A stretch of DNA of 20,533 nt from a virus: positions 1-20,533 of IMG/VR virus record IMGVR_UViG_3300038652_000029; one strand, written 5' to 3'. How positions within the stretch are numbered: position 1 is the first letter of the stretch; each line of letters begins with the position of its first letter. Positions 15,070 to 20,533 of this stretch are shown piece by piece. The position numbers and the translations under genes were made by a program. The notes under the pieces are model-generated. The model was not told the DNA's origin. It worked only from the letters and a program-made list of their open reading frames with translations, and searched no databases.

Positions 15070-15689
15070 ACGTAGCAACCGTAGTTTGTGTCTATCGTTC
15101 TGGCGGGGATTACTCGCCAGAATACGTTGACAAGCTGAAAGACGGGGTGTTGTCGAACACTAGCCTAAATCCTGATATTGTATGCCTTACTGACCAACCG
15201 GATGAACTGGTGGAACAAATCAGTGGGGTCGAGTTTGTGGGTTTGCAGCGCGACTATCCGGGCTGGTGGGCCAAGCTCGAAATGTTCCGCCTCGTCAATC
15301 AAAAATGCCTGTACATAGACTTGGACACGATCATCAACGATAACATAGACGACTTTCTGACCCACGATTACTACATTACGATGTTGAAGGATTTCAACGA
15401 CAGGGTAGATCGTCCTGCGTCTGGGCTGGTGGGATGGAATGGTAACTTCCGACACATTTTGGACGAGTTTAGTACGGACAAAATCAGAGCCTATACGCCG
15501 GGGGTTGGTAAACTTGGTGATCAAGCATGGATTGCCGACACGCTAGGATTTCGTCCAGAATACTTTCAAACGCACTTCCCTTATCGGGTGGTAAGTAGAA
15601 AGTGGGCAAGCGAAGAACAGAAGCGCAAGGCTTCAATCGTTTGCTACCACGGGAAACCAAGACCACACGAAACCGGATGGGCGCTATGA
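15066..15689 (+). CDS. Glycosyltransferase, GT-A type
   Basis: The 207-residue product has a nucleotide-sugar-binding start (ATVVCVYRSGGDYSPEYV), WWAKLEMFRL, the metal-binding DxD box YIDLDTII, and a closing CYHGKPRPHE segment whose His may complete the active site. This is the layout of small phage GT-A glycosyltransferases. The acceptor is unknown. The proposed start is TTG at 15066, in a TTGA overlap with the dda stop and with AAGGGG 11 nt upstream. A GTG at 15045 in the same frame would add seven residues. The stop overlaps the ATG of the methyltransferase gene (ATGA), so the two are probably co-translated. Confidence 0.78.
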   Translation: MNVATVVCVYRSGGDYSPEYVDKLKDGVLSNTSLNPDIVCLTDQPDELVEQISGVEFVGLQRDYPGWWAKLEMFRLVNQKCLYIDLDTIINDNIDDFLTHDYYITMLKDFNDRVDRPASGLVGWNGNFRHILDEFSTDKIRAYTPGVGKLGDQAWIADTLGFRPEYFQTHFPYRVVSRKWASEEQKRKASIVCYHGKPRPHETGWAL

Positions 15690-16342
15690 AAGTAAACGGC
15701 ATAGAGTTAGAAGAAAGGGGAGACATGGTTGTTCGAGCGAGCAAAGACGGCTTGTTCGAACCCATGTCTTTTGACGTTTGGAGACAATACGCGTTACCAA
15801 ACACGGTCTGCCTAGACATAGGAGCATATTCGGGCATCTATTCTATTGACGCTGCGGCACGCGGGTGTGAGGTAAAGGCGTTTGAGCCAAACCCGAACAA
15901 TGTTGAAATGTTTAAACACAATCGAGAAACCAATCTTGACCCCGTGGCGTCAGACCGTCTCAGATGCTACGAGAAGGCCGCATCAGACGTTAGCGGGGGC
16001 ATGGTCCCACTACGGGTAAAAACCGGCTTACCAACCACGTCAGCGTCTTACATCGATACTGACGCGCTACAGGGAAGCAAAGATTGGGGCGTGGTCATGG
16101 TAGAAACCATTCGGATAGACTGTATCCCTCTTGGTGACGTGTCGGCTATGAAGATAGATGTTGAGGGTCATGAACTTCAGGTTCTTGCGGGTGCGAAACG
16201 AACGATCACGAGAGACAGACCGGCCATCATTCTCGAATCGCTGTCCGACGAACACGAACAACAGATTACCGAATTCTTGGCGCAGTTTAATTACGGTCTG
16301 GCCCAACGCATGGACGGACGTAATCTCTTGTTTTTAGGCTAG
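15686..16342 (+). CDS. FkbM-type SAM-dependent methyltransferase
   Basis: The 218-residue product has the SAM-binding motif VCLDIGAYSGIYSIDAAARG (41-60), the acidic strand end VKAFEPNP (63-70), and the FkbM family motif KIDVEGHE (156-163). FkbM-type enzymes O-methylate sugars and other small hydroxyl groups. Coupling by ATGA overlap to a glycosyltransferase suggests that it caps or modifies the transferred sugar (inference). The frame is open upstream, but the ATG at 15686 is preferred because of this overlap. Confidence 0.83.
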   Translation: MKVNGIELEERGDMVVRASKDGLFEPMSFDVWRQYALPNTVCLDIGAYSGIYSIDAAARGCEVKAFEPNPNNVEMFKHNRETNLDPVASDRLRCYEKAASDVSGGMVPLRVKTGLPTTSASYIDTDALQGSKDWGVVMVETIRIDCIPLGDVSAMKIDVEGHELQVLAGAKRTITRDRPAIILESLSDEHEQQITEFLAQFNYGLAQRMDGRNLLFLG

Positions 16343-16349
16343 TAAGAGG

Positions 16350-16357
16350 GGTAAATA
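16350..16357 (+). promoter_or_regulatory. Late-type promoter core GGTAAATA
   Basis: GGTAAATA shares TAAATA with the other late motifs and lies 30 nt before the ATG at 16388, the same distance as for gene 23. It would drive the four-gene run 16388-17497. GGTAAA can also pair with TTTACC at 16371-16376, which would place a weak hairpin in the DNA or leader. Confidence 0.6.
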
Positions 16358-16387
16358 TAAGCAGTAGCTTTTTACCGAGGAACATCA

Positions 16388-16510
16388 ATGCAAACAAGCC
16401 TTCCAACCAATTTCAGACATTACAGGCTGGAAGAGGGTCAGGTTCTATTCTCAGAATACAGGCAAGCCCATCAACTCAGAAAAATGATCAAACAAAAGGT
16501 GTACCGATAA
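16388..16510 (+). CDS. Small basic protein, 40 aa
   Basis: A 41-codon frame begins MQTSLPTNFRHYRLEE and ends in a basic segment (RKMIKQKVYR). The ATG has GAGGA about 8 nt upstream, and the TAA overlaps the next ATG (TAATG). This spacing, plus the late motif 30 nt upstream, supports it as the first gene of the late unit. The function is unknown; the basic tail could bind nucleic acid. Confidence 0.65.
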   Translation: MQTSLPTNFRHYRLEEGQVLFSEYRQAHQLRKMIKQKVYR

Positions 16511-16815
16511 TGTTTTCAATGCTTTCCCTACAAGAATACCAATCACTGGCAGAAGAGGTCGATCAGGCCGACGAACAGTTCGATGACGACGTTATCGACA
16601 AAGCGGAATCCTACGATATCGACACTGACGAGCAAACGGGTATGACGACCGTGACCGTCTATGATGTTAATGGTGCGGCCCTTCGTAGTGCCAAATTTTC
16701 CGATTATGACGTAGCCCTATCATACATGGAAGAGAATTTCGACCTAGAAGACCATGAGCCAGAGTTTTCTAATCCTGATGCGGTTGCGTCTGCTAGCAGA
16801 TACGGGCACGACTAA
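16510..16815 (+). CDS. Hypothetical acidic late protein, 101 aa
   Basis: I do not recognise this gene. The product is strongly acidic. A second ATG three codons in (16519) would give an N-terminus MLSLQEYQSLAE|E, which resembles a T4 capsid targeting sequence with an L-A-E cleavage site; this is inference. The middle (TTVTVYDVNGAALRSAKFSDY) looks like a beta hairpin followed by a helix. Start and stop both overlap the neighbouring genes by one base (TAATG), so the unit is translationally coupled. Confidence 0.72.
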   Translation: MFSMLSLQEYQSLAEEVDQADEQFDDDVIDKAESYDIDTDEQTGMTTVTVYDVNGAALRSAKFSDYDVALSYMEENFDLEDHEPEFSNPDAVASASRYGHD

Positions 16816-17264
16816 TGATTAAATTCTGGCAATTCGTTGACGAGTCTAAGCAGCAGGGTGGTAGCCGTAAGTGGGGCATGTCCAAAGAAGAGGAAATGGA
16901 AGTCGCTGACGGTGCGCCAATCAATGTCAAGCTTAAATACAAGGGCTGGCTTATCATCCCGACTATCCATGCTGCCGCACAGTCGGTTGAACGCCGTGCC
17001 GAGTATGAGCTTAGTGACTGGAAGCTCTTGCATGGCAAGGCTATCAACGCGCTCGAAGACAAGAAGAAAAAGAAGAACGGCGAATATCTGTTCTACTCGC
17101 GTTCGCAAAGACAGGGCTATGTCGTGAACGTAAATTATGGGCGTAAGCGCATGAGAATCATCACTGTCTTGCCTGTAGGTCGCAAGAACCCGAAGCCGGG
17201 CACGACTCAGATGATGATCGAGGGCAAGACGGTAAACATCGTGGAAGAAATCGAGGTCGATTGA
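16815..17264 (+). CDS. Hypothetical late protein, possibly head-packaged, 149 aa
   Basis: I do not recognise the family. The N-terminus MIKFWQFVDE|S has the pattern of the T4 capsid targeting sequence (Met, basic residue, aromatic residues, then an acidic cleavage site), although VDE is only a near match to (L/I)-x-E. The rest is basic: residues 70-90 include KAINALEDKKKKKNGEYLFY, followed by beta-rich segments (GYVVNVNYGRKRMRIITVLP). A basic soluble protein fits packaging with DNA. It overlaps the preceding gene by one base and the next by one base. Confidence 0.72.
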   Translation: MIKFWQFVDESKQQGGSRKWGMSKEEEMEVADGAPINVKLKYKGWLIIPTIHAAAQSVERRAEYELSDWKLLHGKAINALEDKKKKKNGEYLFYSRSQRQGYVVNVNYGRKRMRIITVLPVGRKNPKPGTTQMMIEGKTVNIVEEIEVD

Positions 17265-17497
17265 TGAAGTCTTTCCGCGAATTCATGATAGGCGAGGCGA
17301 GGATATTGGACCGTCAGGAAGCGATTCAGAAAGCAATCGACTTCGGCCCGTCCAACCTGTATGATCGAAAGGATATCGATATCAAGGTAGCGAAAGTTCC
17401 GCTCCCGCTCAAAGGGACCGTGTACGATATTGCGAACTACCTTCCGGTTGTTAAAGGTCTGGAAGTTGACTACGTTGGTCCGGTAGGAGAAGCATAA
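17264..17497 (+). CDS. Small late protein with strong capsid-targeting-like N-terminus, 77 aa
   Basis: The N-terminus MKSFREFMIGE|A closely matches the T4 internal-protein targeting sequence (for IPIII: MKTYQEFIAE|A), including an I-x-E|A cleavage site. If processed, the mature protein would be 66 residues beginning ARILDRQEAIQKAIDF. The remainder has a helix and a strand-rich tail (KVPLPLKGTVYDIANYLP). The ATG at 17264 overlaps the previous stop (TGATG); an in-frame TTG just before it is less likely. It ends at 17497 in a TAAGGAGG sequence that is also a strong ribosome site. Confidence 0.76.
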   Translation: MKSFREFMIGEARILDRQEAIQKAIDFGPSNLYDRKDIDIKVAKVPLPLKGTVYDIANYLPVVKGLEVDYVGPVGEA

Positions 17498-17506
17498 GGA
17501 GGATTT

Positions 17507-17533
17507 ATGATCCCGAGCAATCTCTTGACTTGA
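17507..17533 (+). other. Eight-codon micro-ORF with strong ribosome site
   Basis: AAGGAGG (17496-17502), a near-complete anti-16S match, is followed 4 nt later by ATG and the reading frame MIPSNLLT-stop. The TGA (17531-17533) is inside the -35 box of the next promoter. It could be the remnant of a gene replaced by the downstream cassette, or a leader peptide. Translation is not shown. Confidence 0.4.
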
Positions 17534-17558
17534 CAACCTTCCTAAAATTTGAGATAAT
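17530..17558 (+). promoter_or_regulatory. Sigma70-type promoter for the 17590 gene
   Basis: TTGACA (17530-17535), 17-nt spacer, GATAAT (17553-17558). The leader contains ATTGAG (17569-17574) and a GGAAGGAGA ribosome site before the ATG at 17590. The -35 box includes the stop codon of the micro-ORF. Confidence 0.82.
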
Positions 17559-17589
17559 GTCACCAGACATTGAGGAAGGAGATTTGATT

Positions 17590-17871
17590 ATGAACGGTTT
17601 CAACTACAGCTACTACGCGAAAGAGCGCCTTCTTGACAAGATGGATGCTTACATTGAAGAAAAGATGCCAAGGGGCGTTAACGGTCAGCTAAACGCTATC
17701 GCCGCTAGAGAAAAGCGCAAGATCATCGAAGCGCTCAACCGCGCACAAGCATACAAGCTTGAGAAGAAGATCATCGAGATCGAGTATTACGATCCGAGCA
17801 AAGACAAATGGGGCTTTGGCCCGCGAACAGTCAACGCAATCGACTACACCGCATTTTTGGAGGACATTTAA
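17590..17871 (+). CDS. Hypothetical early protein, 93 aa
   Basis: I do not recognise this gene. The product is mostly helical and charged (LLDKMDAYIEEKMPRG, then AREKRKIIEALNRAQAYKLEKKII), followed by a short strand-rich segment with WGFGPRTV. The ATG at 17590 is used because the promoter and AAGGAGA ribosome site lie just before it; the longer open frame overlaps the promoter. It is followed after 2 nt by the 17874 gene, forming a two-gene unit. Confidence 0.75.
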   Translation: MNGFNYSYYAKERLLDKMDAYIEEKMPRGVNGQLNAIAAREKRKIIEALNRAQAYKLEKKIIEIEYYDPSKDKWGFGPRTVNAIDYTAFLEDI

Positions 17872-17873
17872 TC

Positions 17874-18122
17874 ATGTACGCAGAACGAATTTCCCGCGTT
17901 CTTTACTACCACGACCTAGCAGATACGTCGTGCAAAGAGAACAAAGCATACGACGAATATGACCTGTTCGCACGCTATGTCTTGTCGGCGGTCGAAGAAG
18001 ATGGGGTTTCGCTGAAAGACGCGATTGAGTTTAATCTAGAATACTTCTTCGCACTCGAACCCGACGAGATTGACGAAGAGCGAGTCAACTCAGTTGTTGA
18101 CGAGATCGAAAAAACTGCTTGA
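17874..18122 (+). CDS. Hypothetical acidic early protein, 82 aa
   Basis: I do not recognise this gene. The product is very acidic and probably all helical: LFARYVLSAVEEDGVSLKDA and FALEPDEIDEERVNSVVDEI. Small acidic early phage proteins often bind host proteins or mimic nucleic acid, but there is no direct evidence here. GGAGG lies 10 nt before the ATG at 17874. Its TGA (18120-18122) is part of the TTGACA of the following promoter. Confidence 0.74.
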   Translation: MYAERISRVLYYHDLADTSCKENKAYDEYDLFARYVLSAVEEDGVSLKDAIEFNLEYFFALEPDEIDEERVNSVVDEIEKTA

Positions 18123-18147
18123 CACCTAGTCAAAAATTGCGTAAGCT
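18119..18147 (+). promoter_or_regulatory. Sigma70-like promoter for the 18178 gene
   Basis: TTGACA (18119-18124), 17-nt spacer, TAAGCT (18142-18147). The -35 is perfect and the -10 is weak, identical to that of the next promoter. ATTGAG occurs again in the leader (18156-18161), followed by AGAGGA before the ATG. Confidence 0.7.
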
Positions 18148-18177
18148 TGAACCACATTGAGAGAAGAGGATTAGATC

Positions 18178-18441
18178 ATGAAAATTAACCCGAACAAGAA
18201 ATTCCATAGCGACCCCGGCCAAGGCTGGCTAGCCGTAAAGGAAGCCGACCTTGACAAGCTGGGTATCAGTGACAATATCACGGAATTCAGCTTCAAGAAC
18301 GGCAAGACGGTCTATCTCGAAGAAGACTGTGATGCAGGCACCTTCATCAACGCATGTAAGGAGCACAACATCAAGGTAAACGTCATCGAGCTAGAACCCA
18401 AAACCTATTCCCCGGTTCGTTACTACGAAAGGTTTCGATAA
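18178..18441 (+). CDS. Conserved small protein, 87 aa
   Basis: The sequence GQGWLAVKEADLDKLGISDN, then FSFKNGKTVYLEEDCDAGTF, matches a pattern I recall in short conserved proteins of phages and proteobacteria (G-W-L-x-V, LGI, and TVYLEEDCDA). No function is known to me. The fold is probably a small alpha/beta domain with a basic, aromatic C-terminus (VRYYERFR). AGAGGA lies 7 nt before the ATG, and the gene has its own promoter. It ends 3 nt before the next TTGACA. Confidence 0.78.
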   Translation: MKINPNKKFHSDPGQGWLAVKEADLDKLGISDNITEFSFKNGKTVYLEEDCDAGTFINACKEHNIKVNVIELEPKTYSPVRYYERFR

Positions 18442-18444
18442 GGG

Positions 18445-18473
18445 TTGACAACCGACGAAAGAACGTGTAAGCT
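18445..18473 (+). promoter_or_regulatory. Sigma70-like promoter for the 18505 gene
   Basis: TTGACA (18445-18450), 17-nt spacer, TAAGCT (18468-18473), the same boxes and spacing as the promoter at 18119. The leader has ATTGAG (18484-18489) and AAAGGAGA before the ATG. Confidence 0.7.
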
Positions 18474-18504
18474 GTAACTGAAGATTGAGAAAAGGAGAAT
18501 GATT

Positions 18505-18639
18505 ATGAAACTGTACTGCAACACTCGTAACGCCGCTCGCGCTGTCGCAAAGGGCAACGAAAGCCGAAAGGTTGTTGACGCCAAGACAAACCCGAGTCCG
18601 AACGGTAGCCGCTGGGCGGTAGAGCTTCGGGCTTCATAA
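18505..18639 (+). CDS. Small basic protein, 44 aa
   Basis: A 45-codon frame begins MKLYCNTRNAARAVAKGNES and ends GSRWAVELRAS. AAAGGAGA lies 7 nt before the ATG, a dedicated promoter lies upstream and an intrinsic terminator lies downstream, so it forms a complete single-gene unit. The product is basic, with one Cys and an Arg/Lys-rich N-terminal helix. I do not know its function; small phage proteins with this N-R-x-A-A-R-A pattern seem familiar but cannot be named. Confidence 0.72.
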   Translation: MKLYCNTRNAARAVAKGNESRKVVDAKTNPSPNGSRWAVELRAS

Positions 18640-18659
18640 CCCAGAAGCCAATCCAGACG

Positions 18660-18694
18660 AAAGGCCAAGGATTTCGCCTTGGCCTTTCTTTTTT
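18660..18694 (+). terminator. Intrinsic terminator after the 18505 gene
   Basis: An 11-bp stem AAAGGCCAAGG / CCTTGGCCTTT (18660-18670 with 18677-18687) has an ATTTCG loop and is followed by C-T6. It separates the early cassette run from the following late gene, whose promoter motif begins at the next base. Confidence 0.93.
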
Positions 18695-18702
18695 GGTAAA
18701 TA
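18695..18702 (+). promoter_or_regulatory. Late-type promoter core GGTAAATA
   Basis: GGTAAATA lies directly after the T-run of the terminator and 36 nt before the ATG at 18739. The following GATGCATA resembles the bases after the late motif at 2448. AAGAGGA (18721-18727) is the ribosome site. Confidence 0.62.
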
Positions 18703-18738
18703 GATGCATAGGTTTAATTCAAGAGGACACACTAACCA

Positions 18739-19830
18739 ATGCTATCTTTCAAACGATTTACTGAACTAGAAAGCCGTCAGGTTCAAGAGGGTGTGGCAAA
18801 CCCCATGATGGTTAATGACAAAGAACTACGCTACCTAGACAGCCTGATCGACCGTGGCAGACACAAGGCGGGCGAGTACGAGTCCAAGGCCAAGGCCATG
18901 ATTCGCGACATGTATGAGCGTTACGCTAAGAAGTTTGAGAAAATTAAGAAGAAGCTTGGTCGCATCATCAGCAAAGAGGTTCGCAAGCTAAACAAGTCGG
19001 AAAAGGTCAAGGTGTTTACCGATATCAAAGAGCTTGATTCTATCGAAGACAAGGCAATGGATCGCAACAGAGGCATCATCCAAATGAACGATATCGTTCG
19101 TGGTGCTGTGCTGTTCACTACCAAAGTGGAAGCCGACGAATTCGTTAGCAAGTTCACCCGCAGAAACAGAAGCATGATCGTTGCCTATGAAGAGAAGAAG
19201 CGCGGTGGCGATACGGAATACGGTTACTACGGGTCGCACCACCTTGACCTTAGTATCGAAGGCATGGTTGTTGAGCTACAGGTAATGACTCGCAAAATGT
19301 GGAGTTACAAAGAAGCGGCACACGACATTTACAACAAGTACCGTTCTAAGTCTGGCGGACCAGACAAGTTTGATAAGCATATGTCTAAGCGCATGTTCTC
19401 TATGGCTAACGAGTCTGTCGGTATTGACCCTGAGTTCACGCTAGAAGAGATTGTGGAAATGGGCGACACGTGGGAAGAGGTCGATATTGATGCTGTTCTT
19501 CGCGAGGAAGAGATTGAAGAGAAAGTCGGTATGACAGACACGTTTTACCCGAGCGAAGTCATGTCCGCTATTCAGGCATGGGGATCGATCACCGGGCGCG
19601 GAAAGCCAAGAGAAATTTCGTCCACGAGAAAGATTTCTAACACTGACGTAAGTGCTACGGCCATTGGTATCGGAAACGCTTCTATCACATACAAGGTCGG
19701 GTCAAAGGGTATTGCGTACACAGTCACGACCAAAGACGGTAAAGAATATGATAGTGAGTACGTACCAAACAAGGCCAGAGGACAGGATAAGGCCAAAGCA
19801 CTAGGAAAAGTGCTTAGAAAGGTTAGCTGA
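18739..19830 (+). CDS. RelA/SpoT-domain protein, late, possibly head-packaged
   Basis: The 363-residue product has three parts. Residues 1-17 (MLSFKRFTELESRQVQE) resemble a capsid targeting sequence. Residues 30-90 are basic helices. Residues 88-205 match the RelA/SpoT nucleotidyltransferase pattern: K97...SIEDK (101-105) for the R-x-K...SI..K loop, NDIVRGAVLF with the metal Asp at D118, YYGSHH (163-168) for G-Y-x-S-x-H, VVELQVMT (177-184) with E179 and Q181, and HDIY (195-198). The Arg of R-x-K appears to be Asp95, so classical ppGpp synthesis is uncertain. Residues 265-363 form a separate beta-rich tail. Family members make (p)ppGpp or (pp)pApp, or pyrophosphorylate tRNA (toxSAS). It has its own late motif and no adjacent antitoxin-like gene on the same transcript. 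Confidence 0.75.
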   Translation: MLSFKRFTELESRQVQEGVANPMMVNDKELRYLDSLIDRGRHKAGEYESKAKAMIRDMYERYAKKFEKIKKKLGRIISKEVRKLNKSEKVKVFTDIKELDSIEDKAMDRNRGIIQMNDIVRGAVLFTTKVEADEFVSKFTRRNRSMIVAYEEKKRGGDTEYGYYGSHHLDLSIEGMVVELQVMTRKMWSYKEAAHDIYNKYRSKSGGPDKFDKHMSKRMFSMANESVGIDPEFTLEEIVEMGDTWEEVDIDAVLREEEIEEKVGMTDTFYPSEVMSAIQAWGSITGRGKPREISSTRKISNTDVSATAIGIGNASITYKVGSKGIAYTVTTKDGKEYDSEYVPNKARGQDKAKALGKVLRKVS

Positions 19831-19831
19831 T

Positions 19832-19859
19832 TTGACATTTTCCTCCTTTCATGTATACT
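19832..19859 (+). promoter_or_regulatory. Sigma70-type promoter for the 19883 gene
   Basis: TTGACA (19832-19837), 16-nt spacer, TATACT (19854-19859). It starts one base after the stop of the RelA/SpoT-domain gene. AAAGGAGA precedes the ATG at 19883, giving a very short leader of about 17 nt. Confidence 0.8.
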
Positions 19860-19882
19860 AATGATGTGAAAGGAGATTTTAT

Positions 19883-20248
19883 ATGAGAAAGACCTTTGTA
19901 TGTGACAAAATTCATTATGTGGCCGAGTACGTCAATAACCATTTCAACTTCTGGATTGACAATGTTAAAACGGAAGTGAAGCTTGTTAAAGACGATCCAT
20001 TTGGTGACGACCCTCCTAAGCGAATCGTGACCACGCTTGGCAACACCGATTGCGTGTTCCGGGTCAAGAAAGAGATCGAAGACTTCATGGCCCACGTGCT
20101 GGCGAAAGAGAACCCATATTACTTCACATTCGTCGCCAGTGACTTGAAACGAGTTCGAATTTACGTTAAACTAGCAGAGAAGATTGGCCGGAAGTACGGT
20201 TACTTTGTCCATGTCGACGGACTGTTCTTCCACTTTTACAAAGTTTGA
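19883..20248 (+). CDS. Hypothetical early protein, 121 aa
   Basis: I do not recognise this gene. The product is rich in aromatic residues and Val/Lys, with DKIHYVAEYVNNHFNFWIDN near the start and alternating strands and helices. It ends in KYGYFVHVDGLFFHFYKV, which looks like a closing beta hairpin. A small alpha/beta fold is likely. AAGGAGA lies about 7 nt before the ATG. It is expressed from its own promoter, and the 20261 gene follows 12 nt downstream with its own GGAGG. Confidence 0.75.
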   Translation: MRKTFVCDKIHYVAEYVNNHFNFWIDNVKTEVKLVKDDPFGDDPPKRIVTTLGNTDCVFRVKKEIEDFMAHVLAKENPYYFTFVASDLKRVRIYVKLAEKIGRKYGYFVHVDGLFFHFYKV

Positions 20249-20260
20249 CGGAGGTTTATT

Positions 20261-20512
20261 ATGGAAATTGGTACGAAGGTATTTGACGTTCGCATCCGGT
20301 TCGTTTCCGGCGATTTGGCTGGTATCACCCAAGACACGGAAATCACTTTTCCTGAAGGTATGGAATGGCGAGCCGACGAGTGGGCGGAAACGATCAATGA
20401 CAAGGCCGCAGACTACGAATCGGAATATATCGTAGTAAACGTTCGTGATCGAGAAACACACAAATTCGTTTACATAAATCAAGAAGTAAATACGTTCACA
20501 TACACAAATTAA
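20261..20512 (+). CDS. Hypothetical protein, 83 aa
   Basis: I do not recognise this gene. It is an acidic protein with a beta-rich start (FDVRIRFVSGDLAGITQDTE) and a central WRADEWAETIND helix. GGAGG lies 8 nt before the ATG. It is probably co-transcribed with the 19883 gene. Its last codons contain a late-type motif (20485-20492) for the gene that starts at 20522. Confidence 0.75.
   Translation: MEIGTKVFDVRIRFVSGDLAGITQDTEITFPEGMEWRADEWAETINDKAADYESEYIVVNVRDRETHKFVYINQEVNTFTYTN
20485..20492 (+). promoter_or_regulatory. Late-type promoter core AGTAAATA
   Basis: AGTAAATA lies inside the 3' end of the 83-aa gene and 29 nt before the ATG at 20522. The distance matches the gene 23 arrangement. 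Confidence 0.55.
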
Positions 20513-20521
20513 GGTTAAGAC

Positions 20522-20533
20522 ATGAAAACATTT
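20522..20533 (+). CDS. Start of a gene cut by the window end (MKTF...)
   Basis: Only four codons, MKTF, are visible. AAGG lies about 8 nt upstream and a late motif lies 29 nt upstream. The MKTF start is what a T4-type capsid targeting sequence looks like, but nothing more can be read. Confidence 0.45.

Noticed and set aside
16932-16939. CTTAAATA as another late promoter
   Set aside because: It is inside the coding sequence of the 16815 gene, where it encodes ordinary residues, and is more than 320 nt from the next start.

Overview
The window is a section of a T4-like myovirus genome (a tailed dsDNA phage of a Gram-negative bacterium). The identification rests on recognisable T4 core proteins in T4-like order: the prohead core protein gp22 and major capsid protein gp23; UvsY and UvsW; then gp55, gp47, gp46, gp45, gp44, gp62 and RegA. 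No host gene, tRNA, insertion sequence, integrase or CRISPR array was seen, and the host cannot be named from this sequence.

Layout. (1) 1-1883: end of gene 22, a late promoter, gene 23 and a bidirectional terminator. (2) 1889-4376: a mixed-strand late/accessory block with an interrupted small gene, small hypothetical genes, a late ParB-like gene, UvsY and a tail-tube-fold protein. (3) 4386-5909: UvsW helicase. (4) 5900-6350: an unusual non-coding A+T-rich region with four near-identical strong sigma70-type promoters and about 30 ACTA-anchored short repeats. (5) 6369-13121: a tightly overlapped early/replication operon: late sigma factor gp55, SbcCD-like nuclease gp47/gp46 with small genes between, sliding clamp gp45, clamp loader gp44/gp62 and translational repressor RegA, closed by a terminator. 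(6) 13165-16342: a Rossmann-type glycan-related protein, Dda/Pif1-like helicase, a glycosyltransferase and an FkbM-type methyltransferase. (7) 16350-20533: an accessory region in which late-motif genes alternate with small genes that each follow their own sigma70-like promoter.

Two regulatory classes are readable. The early class uses TTGACA-type -35 boxes that sit on or beside the stop codon of the preceding gene. The late class uses a T4-like core, TATAAATA for gene 23 and N-N-TAAATA elsewhere, 29-36 nt before the start codon. gp55, encoded here, is expected to read the late class together with gp45.

The most interesting content is a group of late-motif genes whose products begin with a short segment resembling the capsid targeting sequence of T4 internal head proteins (for example MKSFREFMIGE|A). 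One of them is a 363-residue protein with a RelA/SpoT-like nucleotidyltransferase domain. They may be proteins packaged in the capsid and delivered with the DNA. The promoter-repeat array before gp55 is the second main observation.
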